Below, piece after piece: positions 31,054-39,319 of a stretch of DNA of 64,000 nt. Origin of the DNA: Alkalilimnicola sp. S0819 (lineage in GTDB: Bacteria > Pseudomonadota > Gammaproteobacteria > Nitrococcales > WHIW01); assembly GCF_009295635.1 (NCBI RefSeq), contig NZ_WHIW01000004.1:124001-188000 (forward strand), written 5' to 3'. The notes under the pieces are model-generated. The model did not search any database. It worked only from the letters and a program-made list of their open reading frames with translations, and was not told the DNA's origin. A program made the position numbers and the translations under genes. The first letter of the stretch is position 1. Each line of letters opens with the position of its first letter.

Positions 31054-31776
31054 ATGGCTATGGAAGCGACTGTTTTCCGCAAGTCCCTGCTCAGCTTGGG
31101 CATCGCGATGGCGTTCGCCTCGGGGTCCGTCATGGCCCAGCAGGCCCAGGAGCAGGCCGAGCAGCCCCAGGGCTGGTCCCAGGAGCAGGCCCAGGCTGGC
31201 CAGGATCTGGAGCAGATGACCGGCGACCAGGTCATCGGCCAGTCGGTGGTCAACGCCGAGGGCAGCGAGATCGGCGATGTGGATGATCTGGCGGTTCATC
31301 AGATGGACCAGAGCCTGCAGGCCATCGTCTCGGTGGGCGGCGTGATGGGTATCGGCGCCGACAAGATCGCCGTGCCGCTGGATGAGCTGCAGATGAGCGG
31401 CGACCAGCTGGTGATGAACACCACCCGGACCGAGGACGAGCTGAAGCAGATCTACCAATACAGCGAGCAGGACTTCCAGACCGTGGAGCAGCCGGAGCAG
31501 CAGATCAGCGAGCTGCGCCAGCAGGCCGAGTCCGGGCAGTCGGCCCAGTTCGGCGAGCAGTCACCCATGGCCGGCGAGGAGGATACCGCCGCCGCGCCCG
31601 CCCACCAGTCCTTCGAGGACGAACAGGCGGCGGAGGCTCCCACCGAGCAGTCCCCATCCATGGAGCAGGAGCAGACCGCGGAGGCTCCCACCGAGCAGCC
31701 GATGGACGAGGAGACCGCGGAGCTGGGCCAGCCCTCGGATGAGCTGGAGAGCGAGAGCGAGCAGCCCGCGGGCTGA
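31054..31776 (+). CDS. Secreted PRC-barrel domain protein with acidic repeat tail
   Basis: 240 residues. An N-terminal signal peptide (SLLSLGIAMAFASGSVMAQ) is followed by a Gln/Glu-rich linker, a PRC-barrel (about residues 55-140: GDQVIGQSVVNAEGSEIGDV...ADKIAVPLDELQM) and a Glu/Gln/Ser/Thr-rich tail with near repeats QAAEAPTEQS and QTAEAPTEQP. PRC-barrels occur in photosynthetic reaction centre H subunits, RimM, and many secreted stress proteins. The strongly acidic mature protein fits a salty habitat. Exact role unknown. An AACGGAGGAAG Shine-Dalgarno precedes the ATG. Confidence 0.88.
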   Translation: MAMEATVFRKSLLSLGIAMAFASGSVMAQQAQEQAEQPQGWSQEQAQAGQDLEQMTGDQVIGQSVVNAEGSEIGDVDDLAVHQMDQSLQAIVSVGGVMGIGADKIAVPLDELQMSGDQLVMNTTRTEDELKQIYQYSEQDFQTVEQPEQQISELRQQAESGQSAQFGEQSPMAGEEDTAAAPAHQSFEDEQAAEAPTEQSPSMEQEQTAEAPTEQPMDEETAELGQPSDELESESEQPAG

Positions 31777-31804
31777 GCACGCCGCCGCGAAACGCTCGGC
31801 TGCG

Positions 31805-31830
31805 AGCCGCCCCGCTCGGGGCGGCTTATT
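31805..31830 (+). terminator. Terminator-like hairpin after the PRC-barrel gene
   Basis: AGCCGCCCC and GGGGCGGCT form a 9-bp stem with a GCTC loop, followed by TATTCC. It lies 29 nt after the stop codon. The T tract is short, so strength is uncertain. Confidence 0.65.
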
Positions 31831-31923
31831 CCTGTCCCATTGCCCCTCGGACGAGCCCGCCAGAGCTGGTAAGCCACCGCCTGGGCGTGGCATTGGCCGT
31901 TGGCCGCGAATGCTCCCGCGTTT

Positions 31924-34212
31924 CTAGGATTTCAGTTTGGCAAAGGCTTCCGCCATGGCGCCCCGGGGGGCGCCATTCTGGCGTGGGGCGTTCTGGCGCT
32001 TGCCACGGCCATTGCCGGCTTCACGGCGGGCCGGGCGCTCGCCACCTTCCGCCGGCGCCTGCAGGCGCATGCTCAGGCTGATGCGGTTGCGCTTCAGGTC
32101 CACCTCCTGCACCCGCACCTTGACCACATCGCCGGGTTTTACCACTTCGCGCGGATCCTTGACGAAGCGGTCCGCCAGGGCGGAAACGTGCACCAGCCCG
32201 TCCTGGTGCACGCCCACGTCCACGAAGGCGCCGAAATTGGTGACGTTGGTGACCACCCCTTCCAGGATCATGCCCTCCTCCAGGTCCGAGGGCTTCTCCA
32301 CCCCTTCGCGGAAGCTGGCGGTCTTGAAGTCGGGGCGGGGGTCGCGCCCCGGCTTTTCCAGCTCGCGCAGGATGTCGCGCACCGTGGGCAGGCCGAAGCG
32401 CTCATCGGTATAGCGCTCCGCGGGCACCTTCTGCAGCGCTGCGCGATCACCGATGAGCTGGGCGATATTGCGCTGGATATCGGCGAGGATGCGCTCCACC
32501 ACCGGATAGGCCTCCGGGTGCACCGCCGAGGCATCCAGCGGCTGTTCGCCGTCGCGGATGCGCAGAAAGCCCGCCGCCTGCTCGAAGGTCTTCGCGCCGA
32601 AGCGCTCCACACGCTTGAGTTGCTCGCGGCTGCGAAACGGGCCGTGCTGATCCCGGTGGGCGACGATGCGTTCGGCCAGTGTGGCGTTGAGCCCGGAGAC
32701 CCGACTCAGCAGCGGGGCGGAGGCCGTGTTCACATCCACCCCCACGGCGTTCACGCAGTCCTCCACCACGGCTTCCAGGCTGCGGGCGAGCTGGCTTTGC
32801 GAGACATCGTGCTGGTACTGGCCCACGCCTATCGCCTTGGCCTCGATCTTCACCAGCTCGGCGAGCGGGTCCTGCAGCCGCCGAGCGATGGAGACCGCGC
32901 CGCGCAACGACACATCCAGATCGGGAAATTCCCGGGCCGCCAGCTCCGAGGCGGAATACACCGAGGCGCCGGCCTCGGAGACCATGATGGTCTGCAGGCG
33001 CAGCGCCGGGTGCAGGCGGCACAGCTCGCCTACCAGTCGATCGGTCTCCCGGGAGCCGGTGCCGTTGCCGATGGCTACCAGCCCGACCCGGTGACGGGCG
33101 GCGAGCGCCGCCAGCGCGGCGATGCTCTGATCCCACTGCCGGTGGGGCTGCAGCGGGTAGATGGTGGCGGTGTCCAGCAGTTTGCCGGTGGCATCCACCA
33201 CCGCCACCTTGCAGCCGGTGCGTATGCCCGGGTCTATGCCCATGACCGTGTGGGCGCCCGCCGGCGCGGCCAGCAGCAGATCGTGCAGATTGCGCGCGAA
33301 CACGCTGATCGCCTCGGCCTCGGCGCCTTCGCGCAGCCGCGCGAACAATTCGGTTTCCAGCCGGGTGAGCAGCTTCACCCGCCAGGTGAAGCGCACCACC
33401 TCGGCAAGCCACGGGTCGGCGGCACGGCCCTCGTCCTTGACGCCGCAACGCACGGCGACCAGCGACTCACCCGCACCGGCCCGCTCCTCGGGCAGTTCCA
33501 GCGCGAGACGCAGCACTTTCTCCTTGCGGCCCCGAAACAGGGCCAGCGCCCGGTGGGAGGGTATGCGCTGGATCGCCTCCGCGGCGTCGAAGTAATCGGA
33601 GAACTTGGCGCCCTCGTCCTCCATGCCGGAAATCACCGCCGAGCGCAGCAGCCCGTGCTCCCAGAGGTACTCGCGCAGCTCGCCGCTCAGTTCCGGGTCC
33701 TCGGCGAAGCGCTCGGCGAGGATGTAGCGGGCGCCGGCCAGCGCGGCGTCGGCGTCGGGGATCTCCTGTTCGGGGTTCAGATAAGCGCCGGCCAGCGCCC
33801 GAGGGTCTTGGGTGGGATCGTCGAGCAGGGCGTCGGCCAGCGGTGCCAGGCCGGCTTCGATCGCCTGCTGGCCCTTGGTGCGGCGCTTTTTCTTGTAGGG
33901 CAGGTACAGATCCTCCAGCCGCTGCTTGGTCTCGGCCGCGCGCAGCTCGGCGGCAAGCGCCGGGGTGAGCTGCCCCTGCTCCTCGATCTGGCGCAAGATC
34001 GCCTCACGCCGCTCTTCCAGCTCCCGCAAATAGGCCAGGCGGGTTTCCAGGGCGCGCAGCTGGGTGTCGTCCAGCCCGCCGGTGGCCTCCTTGCGATAGC
34101 GGGCGATGAAAGGCACGGTCGCGCCCTCGTCCAACAAGCGCACGGCGGCCTCGACCTGTTCCGGGCGTACCTGCAGTTCCTCGGCGATGGTGCGTGTGGT
34201 CTGGCTGCTCAT
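31924..34212 (-). CDS. tex: RNA-binding transcription accessory protein Tex
   Basis: A 762-residue Tex protein. The N-terminal helical region contains [17 protein letters not shown], the family signature. Then comes a YqgF-like nuclease fold ([18 protein letters not shown]), a helix-hairpin-helix region ([26 protein letters not shown]), and a C-terminal S1 domain ([26 protein letters not shown], about residues 635-710). Tex binds nucleic acid and the transcription machinery and is broadly conserved. Single gene, divergent from the GGDEF/EAL gene. Confidence 0.97.
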   Translation of the reverse strand: MSSQTTRTIAEELQVRPEQVEAAVRLLDEGATVPFIARYRKEATGGLDDTQLRALETRLAYLRELEERREAILRQIEEQGQLTPALAAELRAAETKQRLEDLYLPYKKKRRTKGQQAIEAGLAPLADALLDDPTQDPRALAGAYLNPEQEIPDADAALAGARYILAERFAEDPELSGELREYLWEHGLLRSAVISGMEDEGAKFSDYFDAAEAIQRIPSHRALALFRGRKEKVLRLALELPEERAGAGESLVAVRCGVKDEGRAADPWLAEVVRFTWRVKLLTRLETELFARLREGAEAEAISVFARNLHDLLLAAPAGAHTVMGIDPGIRTGCKVAVVDATGKLLDTATIYPLQPHRQWDQSIAALAALAARHRVGLVAIGNGTGSRETDRLVGELCRLHPALRLQTIMVSEAGASVYSASELAAREFPDLDVSLRGAVSIARRLQDPLAELVKIEAKAIGVGQYQHDVSQSQLARSLEAVVEDCVNAVGVDVNTASAPLLSRVSGLNATLAERIVAHRDQHGPFRSREQLKRVERFGAKTFEQAAGFLRIRDGEQPLDASAVHPEAYPVVERILADIQRNIAQLIGDRAALQKVPAERYTDERFGLPTVRDILRELEKPGRDPRPDFKTASFREGVEKPSDLEEGMILEGVVTNVTNFGAFVDVGVHQDGLVHVSALADRFVKDPREVVKPGDVVKVRVQEVDLKRNRISLSMRLQAPAEGGERPARREAGNGRGKRQNAPRQNGAPRGAMAEAFAKLKS

Positions 34213-34347
34213 GGGCGGCTTGCTGTCCTGTTTGCGTGGGCTGTGTGCCGGATTCTACGGGCGCCGGGAGTGCAGGGAAACTGTCGCTGAAATTGGACGC
34301 TGACGTGCTTGTCGAAGAGGTGTTAGGCTAGATCGCAAGGAACAAGG

Positions 34348-36138
34348 ATGTACGTTCCGGCACACCTCACCGGTTTGCGTTCAAGGATGAAGATGACCAT
34401 GGATAAAGCCTCGCCCAACGGTCCGGACGCTCCGCGACGATCCGTCGCTGATCCGGAACGCTCCCCGACTGATTTTTCCCTTCCCCGTGTCCAGGATGCC
34501 TACACCCTGGCGCCGGTACCCCTGTGCCAGCTGGATGCGCTGGGTCGCATCGAGGAGCTCAATCTGGCCGCGGCGCGGTTGCTGGGTGACACCGCCGAGC
34601 GGTTGCGCGGCCGGCGCTTCGTGCGTTATGTGCACCCGGATAGTCGGGACGACTGGTTTCGGCGCCATGCCACGCGCCTGCGGCTGTGCACCGGCGATGG
34701 TGGGCAGCGGCCGGTACTGATGGAGCGTAGCCTGGACGAGGACGGCCGCTCGCGGCTGGTGTTGCTGGATGTGAGCGCCCTGCCGGCCTGGCGGGCGGAG
34801 CCCAGGCCGCCGGGCGCGGGCCTGAGTGGGCTGGCGGCTCGGGATTCGCTTACCGGTCTGGCCAATCGGCGCCAGTTTCTGGACACGGCCCGGCAGACGC
34901 TGCGTATTGCCCAGCGCCACGATCTCAAATGGGGTTTGCTGCGCCTGGACCTGGATGCTTTCGCCGATCTCAACCGCGCCATCGGGCGCGCGGCTGGCGA
35001 TCGGGTGCTGCGTGTGCTGGCTGCCCGCCTGCGTGAGGCGACGCGTGGCAGCGACAGCCTGGGCCGACTGGAAGGCGATGAGTTCTGTGTGCTCTTCAGC
35101 CTGGGGCGTGAGGGCCGGCCTTGGTCGCGGGCGGTGAACAAGATCTCCCGGGCGGTCAGCCGGCCCCTGCGCATCGGTGGGCACCAGTTGATGCTCGGCG
35201 CCAGCATGGGGGTGAGCCTCTACCCCTGTCATGGCGCCGATGCCGAGGTGCTGCTGCGCCGGGCGGGCTTGGCCATGCGTCATCATCAGCAGCTTCGGCG
35301 GGCAGCCTACCACCTGTATGGCGAGGAGATGGAAGGCGCCGCCAGTCCGGAGCCGCCTCGGTTGCGTCGCCTGCGCGCCGCCTTGTTGAGTCCGATGCTG
35401 CGATTCATGCCCCAGGTGGATATAGGCAGTGGCGATGTGCCGGCGCTGGACGTCTGCCTGAAGCTGCCTGATCGCGAGCGGCCGGCGCCGGCGGCGGACT
35501 ATGTGCCCCTGGCCGAGGAGTTGGGGGTTTCCGCGGCCTTCGGCCAGGCACTCGCCCGGGAGGCCGTGACGGCACTGGCCGGGCTGCGGGAAGCGGGTTG
35601 TCCAGGCGTGAATCTCAGCCTGGCGTTGCCGCCGGCGAGTCTGGCCGAGCGTGGGTTCATCGGCTGGTTGCGGGGGCTGTTGCAGAGCCGGGGTCTGGCC
35701 ATGGATGAACTGGAGCTGGCCTTCTCCGAGCAGAGCCTGTTGCAGGAGGCCCTGTTGTCCGCCGGGGTGCTGGAGCGCCTCAGCGAGGTGGGGGCGAGGA
35801 TAGCGGTGGACGATTACGGCACCGATTGCGGTTCCCTGGCGGGGCTGCGCCATACCGCGCTGCAGACGGTCAAGCTTAGTCCGGCGCTGGTATCGGGCGT
35901 TATCCGCACGGGCAGTGAGCGGCGCCTGCTCGGCGCCCTGCTGGCCTTCGTCCAGCGCTACGGGCTGCAGTTGGTGGCCAAGGGGGTGGACGGCCCGGAG
36001 CAGGCGGCCTTGTTGAGCTTGCTGGGATGCCGGCGCCTGCAGGGCGAGTGGTTGAGCCCCGCACTGGCGGCGCCAGCGGCGGTGCGCCTGATACGGGCCG
36101 GCATGCCGGCGCTGCCCGAGCGTCTGGAAGGGGTTTGA
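34348..36138 (+). CDS. PAS-GGDEF-EAL protein with degenerate catalytic motifs
   Basis: 596 residues. A PAS-like domain (about 50-140: LAPVPLCQLDALGRIEELNLAAARLLGD), then a diguanylate cyclase domain where the signature is EGDEF (E242-F246) instead of GGDEF, then an EAL-type domain. In the EAL domain the signature is replaced (ALDVCLK near 366-372), the late catalytic Glu region reads AKGVDGPEQ, and DDYGTDCGSLAGL keeps only part of DDFGxG. It is probably enzymatically weak or dead and may act as a nucleotide sensor or partner. Start by GCAAGGAACAAGG before the ATG. Confidence 0.88.
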   Translation: MYVPAHLTGLRSRMKMTMDKASPNGPDAPRRSVADPERSPTDFSLPRVQDAYTLAPVPLCQLDALGRIEELNLAAARLLGDTAERLRGRRFVRYVHPDSRDDWFRRHATRLRLCTGDGGQRPVLMERSLDEDGRSRLVLLDVSALPAWRAEPRPPGAGLSGLAARDSLTGLANRRQFLDTARQTLRIAQRHDLKWGLLRLDLDAFADLNRAIGRAAGDRVLRVLAARLREATRGSDSLGRLEGDEFCVLFSLGREGRPWSRAVNKISRAVSRPLRIGGHQLMLGASMGVSLYPCHGADAEVLLRRAGLAMRHHQQLRRAAYHLYGEEMEGAASPEPPRLRRLRAALLSPMLRFMPQVDIGSGDVPALDVCLKLPDRERPAPAADYVPLAEELGVSAAFGQALAREAVTALAGLREAGCPGVNLSLALPPASLAERGFIGWLRGLLQSRGLAMDELELAFSEQSLLQEALLSAGVLERLSEVGARIAVDDYGTDCGSLAGLRHTALQTVKLSPALVSGVIRTGSERRLLGALLAFVQRYGLQLVAKGVDGPEQAALLSLLGCRRLQGEWLSPALAAPAAVRLIRAGMPALPERLEGV

Positions 36139-36146
36139 GCGGGGGC

Positions 36147-36308
36147 TCAGTCCGCGTCGCCGGCTTCGCTCCCCCAGCGCCGTTGCCATTCCGCCAGCTG
36201 CTCGTCATAGACATCGAGCACGCAGCGCGGGCAGCCGCTGCCGCAGCAATCGCCGGGCAGGGGCGGCTCCGGTGGCGGGGGCGGCGATTGGGGGGCTTTT
36301 TCAGACAT
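36147..36308 (-). CDS. Oxidoreductase-like domain protein (53 aa)
   Basis: A 53-residue protein too short for usual gene-calling cut-offs. After a Pro-rich start (SPPPPPEPPLPGD) comes CCGSGCPRCVLDVYDEQL, the hallmark of the small oxidoreductase-like domain family: four cysteines in CCxxxCxxC followed by VxDxYxxxLxxW. The family is common in Proteobacteria; function is not established, and a metal-binding or redox role is inferred from the cysteines. It converges with the GGDEF/EAL gene, with 8 nt between stops. Confidence 0.8.
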   Translation of the reverse strand: MSEKAPQSPPPPPEPPLPGDCCGSGCPRCVLDVYDEQLAEWQRRWGSEAGDAD

Positions 36309-36362
36309 GTGGACGCGCGACGTTGGCCAGTGATGTGCGCAGTGTAACCGCGCCAGCCCACC

Positions 36363-36440
36363 TCAGGCACCCCGCAGCAGGCCCAGCAAGGCCAGGCTGG
36401 CGGCAAGCAGGCCGATCTTGATCACGTGCTCCATGATCAT
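36363..36440 (-). CDS. Possible tiny single-helix membrane protein (25 aa)
   Basis: An ATG at 36440 follows a very strong AGGAGGAGGG Shine-Dalgarno at ideal spacing. The 25 codons give MIMEHVIKIGLLAASLALLG then LLRGA, a single hydrophobic helix with a short charged start. A second ATG two codons on gives 23 residues. The strong ribosome site in front of a membrane-spanning micro-ORF is the main evidence; conservation cannot be judged here. Confidence 0.4.
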   Translation of the reverse strand: MIMEHVIKIGLLAASLALLGLLRGA

Positions 36441-36540
36441 GGCGAGCCCTCCTCCTGATGCCCGGCTCGGCACCGGGCCTGTGGGGATAAGGGAATCGAT
36501 CAGTGTCTCCCTGGGGTTCTTGGGGGGAGGCGGGGGCGCT

Positions 36541-37614
36541 TCAATCCCGGGATTCTTCGCCGCCGCCGTAGAGGTCGCTGCGCAGGTACAGAGCGTGGGT
36601 GTGGCGCAGCAGCACCATCAGCACCGCGGCCACAGGCAGCGCCAGCAGGATGCCGACGAAGCCGAACAGTTCCCCGCCGGCGAGCACGGCGAAGATCACC
36701 GCCACCGGGTGCAGGCCGATCCGGTCGCCCACCAGCAAGGGTGTGAGCACGCTGCCTTCAAGCACCTGGCCGAGCAGGAACACGCCCCAGACCGCGAACA
36801 GCTGCCAGGCGGCGCCGAACTGGAACCAGGCGGCCACGGTGGCGGCGATGATGCCGACGATGAAGCCCAGGTACGGCACGATGTTCACCAGGCCGGCGAT
36901 GACGCCGATCAATAGTGCCAATTCCAGCCCCAGCAGCCAAAGGCCCGAGGAGTACAGCAGGGCGAGAGCGGCCATCACCAGCAATTGCCCGCGCAGGAAG
37001 GCGCTGAGCACTTCATCGCACTCTCGGGCGAGTTTCAGGGTGGTGTCCTGCGCGCGGCTGGGCAACAGCGCGCGCAGACGCGCCATCAGCAGATCCCAGT
37101 CCCGCAGCAGGTAGAAGGTCACCACGGGAATCAGCGCCAGATTCGCCAGCCAGGCCGCCAGCGCCAGACCCGAGGAGGTCAGACGGCTGGTGATCAGACC
37201 GAGCACATCACTGGTCTGGCCCGGGTTCTCCAGCACGATGCCGCGCAGGCGCTCGAACTGAAAGAGCTCCGGGTCCAGGCTCAGGCGCGCCTGCAGCCAA
37301 GGCAGGGCGGTGCTCTGCAGCCAGTCGAGGATGAGCGGCAGGCGGCTTTGCAGGTACCGAAGCTGCTCTCCCAACAGGGGCAGGAGCAGGAGCAGGACCA
37401 GCAGCACGGTGAGGCTCAGAGCGGTGAACACCACCAGCACCGCCGTGGTGCGCCCCAGCCCCCAGGCTTCCAGTCGGTCGGTGACCGGGTCGCCCAGATA
37501 GGCGAACAGGGCGGCGACCAGAAAGGGGGTGAGGATGGGCTGCAGCAGGTAGATCAGCAGGCCGGCGAGCAGCAGGCCGCCGGCAAGCCAGAAGGGACGG
37601 GTACTGGTGGTCAT
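36541..37614 (-). CDS. AI-2E/PerM family permease
   Basis: A 357-residue polytopic inner-membrane protein of the AI-2 exporter/PerM family. About eight hydrophobic segments, with the characteristic long loop between helices 3 and 4 (residues ~90-150) and the late motifs NIVPYLGFIVGIIAA and GQVLEGSVLTPLLVGDRIGLHPV. Substrates of the family vary (autoinducer-2, ions, sugars), so none is assigned. Start at 37614 (MTTSTRPFW) is directly before the first helix; an upstream in-frame extension overlaps the neighbouring gene's 3' end and is not used. Confidence 0.9.
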   Translation of the reverse strand: MTTSTRPFWLAGGLLLAGLLIYLLQPILTPFLVAALFAYLGDPVTDRLEAWGLGRTTAVLVVFTALSLTVLLVLLLLLPLLGEQLRYLQSRLPLILDWLQSTALPWLQARLSLDPELFQFERLRGIVLENPGQTSDVLGLITSRLTSSGLALAAWLANLALIPVVTFYLLRDWDLLMARLRALLPSRAQDTTLKLARECDEVLSAFLRGQLLVMAALALLYSSGLWLLGLELALLIGVIAGLVNIVPYLGFIVGIIAATVAAWFQFGAAWQLFAVWGVFLLGQVLEGSVLTPLLVGDRIGLHPVAVIFAVLAGGELFGFVGILLALPVAAVLMVLLRHTHALYLRSDLYGGGEESRD

Positions 37615-37624
37615 GGGGTCCGCC

Positions 37625-37825
37625 CTATTCTTCGGTGGCCTTGTGGATCGCGCGCCGGGTCTCGTCCATGAATTCTTCCAGCGTACGCTCCAGGCGGCTG
37701 CCGGCGTCATAGGGCGCGAAGGGGTTGCTCAGTACGGGGGCGCCGCGGCCGTGGTTGTAGCCGGCGCCGAAGCCGAGAATCAGGCCCAGCAGCAGGCCGA
37801 TGATCAGACCGGAAAGGGTTTTCAT
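37625..37825 (-). CDS. Small inner-membrane-anchored protein (66 aa)
   Basis: 66 residues with one N-terminal hydrophobic helix rich in Gly (LIIGLLLGLILGFGAGYNHG) and a charged C-terminal helix (LERTLEEFMDETRRAIHKATEE). Lies 10 nt upstream of the permease gene on the same strand, so likely co-expressed. No clear Shine-Dalgarno before the ATG at 37825. I recognise no family. Could be a partner or regulator of the permease, by position only. Confidence 0.65.
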   Translation of the reverse strand: MKTLSGLIIGLLLGLILGFGAGYNHGRGAPVLSNPFAPYDAGSRLERTLEEFMDETRRAIHKATEE

Positions 37826-38161
37826 GGTGGCGTTGCTCGCGTTGCGATTATTGTTGGTTGTTGTGATTGGAGCCAGGCAAGACGAAGGCCGGGCGTCGGG
37901 GACTGTCCAGAGCACTGTCCCGATCGCAACAGGTACAGGTGGCGCCCGGTGCGAGACTGTAGCCCTTTCCTGCGGCCAGCGTCCCCAGGGCAGGCATCCT
38001 GCAGCGCGGCTTCCTGTTCTTGCCTTTCGGCCGGCGCGGTGCACGTGGGCGCAAGTCTAGCATTTTCGACGTTTGGCATTTACCTCGGTCGGGGTACATA
38101 GTCGTTCCAGGGTGTACATAATGAACGATATGCGAATGAACGCCATGTATGGAGGCTCTTT
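37826..38161. other. 336-nt divergent intergenic region
   Basis: Between the small membrane protein and the MotA-like gene. Contains a plausible plus-strand promoter at 38073-38100 and a direct repeat GTACATA at 38094-38100 and 38114-38120. Open frames within it look random in composition. Nothing else recognised. Confidence 0.45.
38073..38100 (+). promoter_or_regulatory. Candidate promoter of the MotA-like/OmpA-like pair
   Basis: TTGGCA at 38073-38078 and TACATA at 38095-38100 with a 16-nt spacer, in a locally AT-rich stretch. It would start transcription about 55 nt before the GTG start codon. Confidence 0.35.
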
Positions 38162-39316
38162 GTGACGAATCCCAGTCGCGTTCTGCTCTGGATGGGCGTA
38201 TTTGCCCTGATCGTGTTGGCGGTGGCCGCCTTGCTGTATGCGCCCCTGCTGAGCGCCTTCCAGGCCAATCCGGTGTTCAACGGCATGATCGTGGGCGTGC
38301 TGCTGATCGGTATCCTGATCAATTTCCGGCAAGTGGCGGGGTTGAACCCGGAAGTGGCCTGGATCGAGGAGTTTCGGCGCGGCGACGCGAAAGAATTGGC
38401 GCCGCCCGAGCGCGGCTTGTTGGCGTCGGTAGCGCGCCTGCTGCCGGAGCAGCCACGCGCCCGCGCTGGCATTTCCACTCTCACCCTGCGCACCCTGCTC
38501 GACGGGGTGCGCAACCGGCTGGACGAGGGGCGGGATCTGTCCCGTTACCTCATCGGCCTGCTGATCTTCCTCGGACTGCTGGGCACCTTTTGGGGGCTGT
38601 TGGAGACTCTGGGTTCGGTGGGCCAGGTGATCGCTGGGCTGAACGTGGGCGGCGACAGCGTGGCGGGGCTGTTCGACCAGCTGAAAAACGGGCTGCAGGA
38701 GCCCTTGGGAGGCATGGCCACGGCCTTCAGTTCCTCCCTGTTCGGCCTGGCGGGTTCGCTGGTTCTGGGGTTTTTCGATCTGCAGGCGGGCCATGCCCAG
38801 AACCGCTTCTACAACGGTCTGGAAGAATGGTTGGCCGGTTACATGCAGCCGGGCGCCGGCCCGGTGGGGCTGGAGGCCGGTGAGCCGATGCCGGCCTATG
38901 TGCAGGCGCTGCTGGAGCAGACCGCCGATGCGCTGGACCGCTTGCAGCGCGCCCTGGCCCATGGGCAGGAGGAGCGCCGGGAGCTGGACCATCGCCTGCT
39001 GGGCCTGACCGAGGAAATGCGCGCTATGGGCGAACAGAGCCGTCGGGATCATCAGCTGCTGGTGGAGCTGGCCCGGGAGCGGGGCCAGCTGCAGCCGGTG
39101 CTGGAGCAGCTCGCCGCGCGGCTGGGTGATTCCGATGCGGATGACGAGCAGCGGCGGCACCTGCGCAATGTGGACCTGGCGTTGGCACGCCTGCTGGAGG
39201 CGCTGCCGGGCAACCGCGAACTGCTGGTGGATGATCTGCGCAACGAGTTGCGGCTGCTCGCGCGCACCGTGGCCGCCGCCAGCGGCCAGCGCCTGGACCC
39301 CGCCGAGAGGCCCTGA
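38162..39316 (+). CDS. MotA/TolQ/ExbB-like membrane protein
   Basis: A 384-residue protein. Two hydrophobic segments lie within residues 8-62 and two more at about 128-147 and 180-200 in a MotA/TolQ/ExbB-type arrangement (YLIGLLIFLGLLGTFWGLLETL and GMATAFSSSLFGLAGSLVLG are the characteristic proton-channel helices). The C-terminal 170 residues are an acidic helical tail. The GTG start has a GGAGG 7 nt upstream. It precedes an OmpA-domain protein by 3 nt, so they form a two-gene stator-like unit. Flagellar genes are not near. Confidence 0.88.
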   Translation: MTNPSRVLLWMGVFALIVLAVAALLYAPLLSAFQANPVFNGMIVGVLLIGILINFRQVAGLNPEVAWIEEFRRGDAKELAPPERGLLASVARLLPEQPRARAGISTLTLRTLLDGVRNRLDEGRDLSRYLIGLLIFLGLLGTFWGLLETLGSVGQVIAGLNVGGDSVAGLFDQLKNGLQEPLGGMATAFSSSLFGLAGSLVLGFFDLQAGHAQNRFYNGLEEWLAGYMQPGAGPVGLEAGEPMPAYVQALLEQTADALDRLQRALAHGQEERRELDHRLLGLTEEMRAMGEQSRRDHQLLVELARERGQLQPVLEQLAARLGDSDADDEQRRHLRNVDLALARLLEALPGNRELLVDDLRNELRLLARTVAAASGQRLDPAERP

Positions 39317-39319
39317 GCC

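Noticed and set aside
31900-31925. A further REP-like copy
   Set aside because: Only a short trace (GGCCGCGAATGCTCCCGCG) remains; too little to list as a separate element.
31900-34290. A 796-codon plus-strand frame opposite tex
   Set aside because: Antisense shadow of tex; no Shine-Dalgarno and no protein-like motif.
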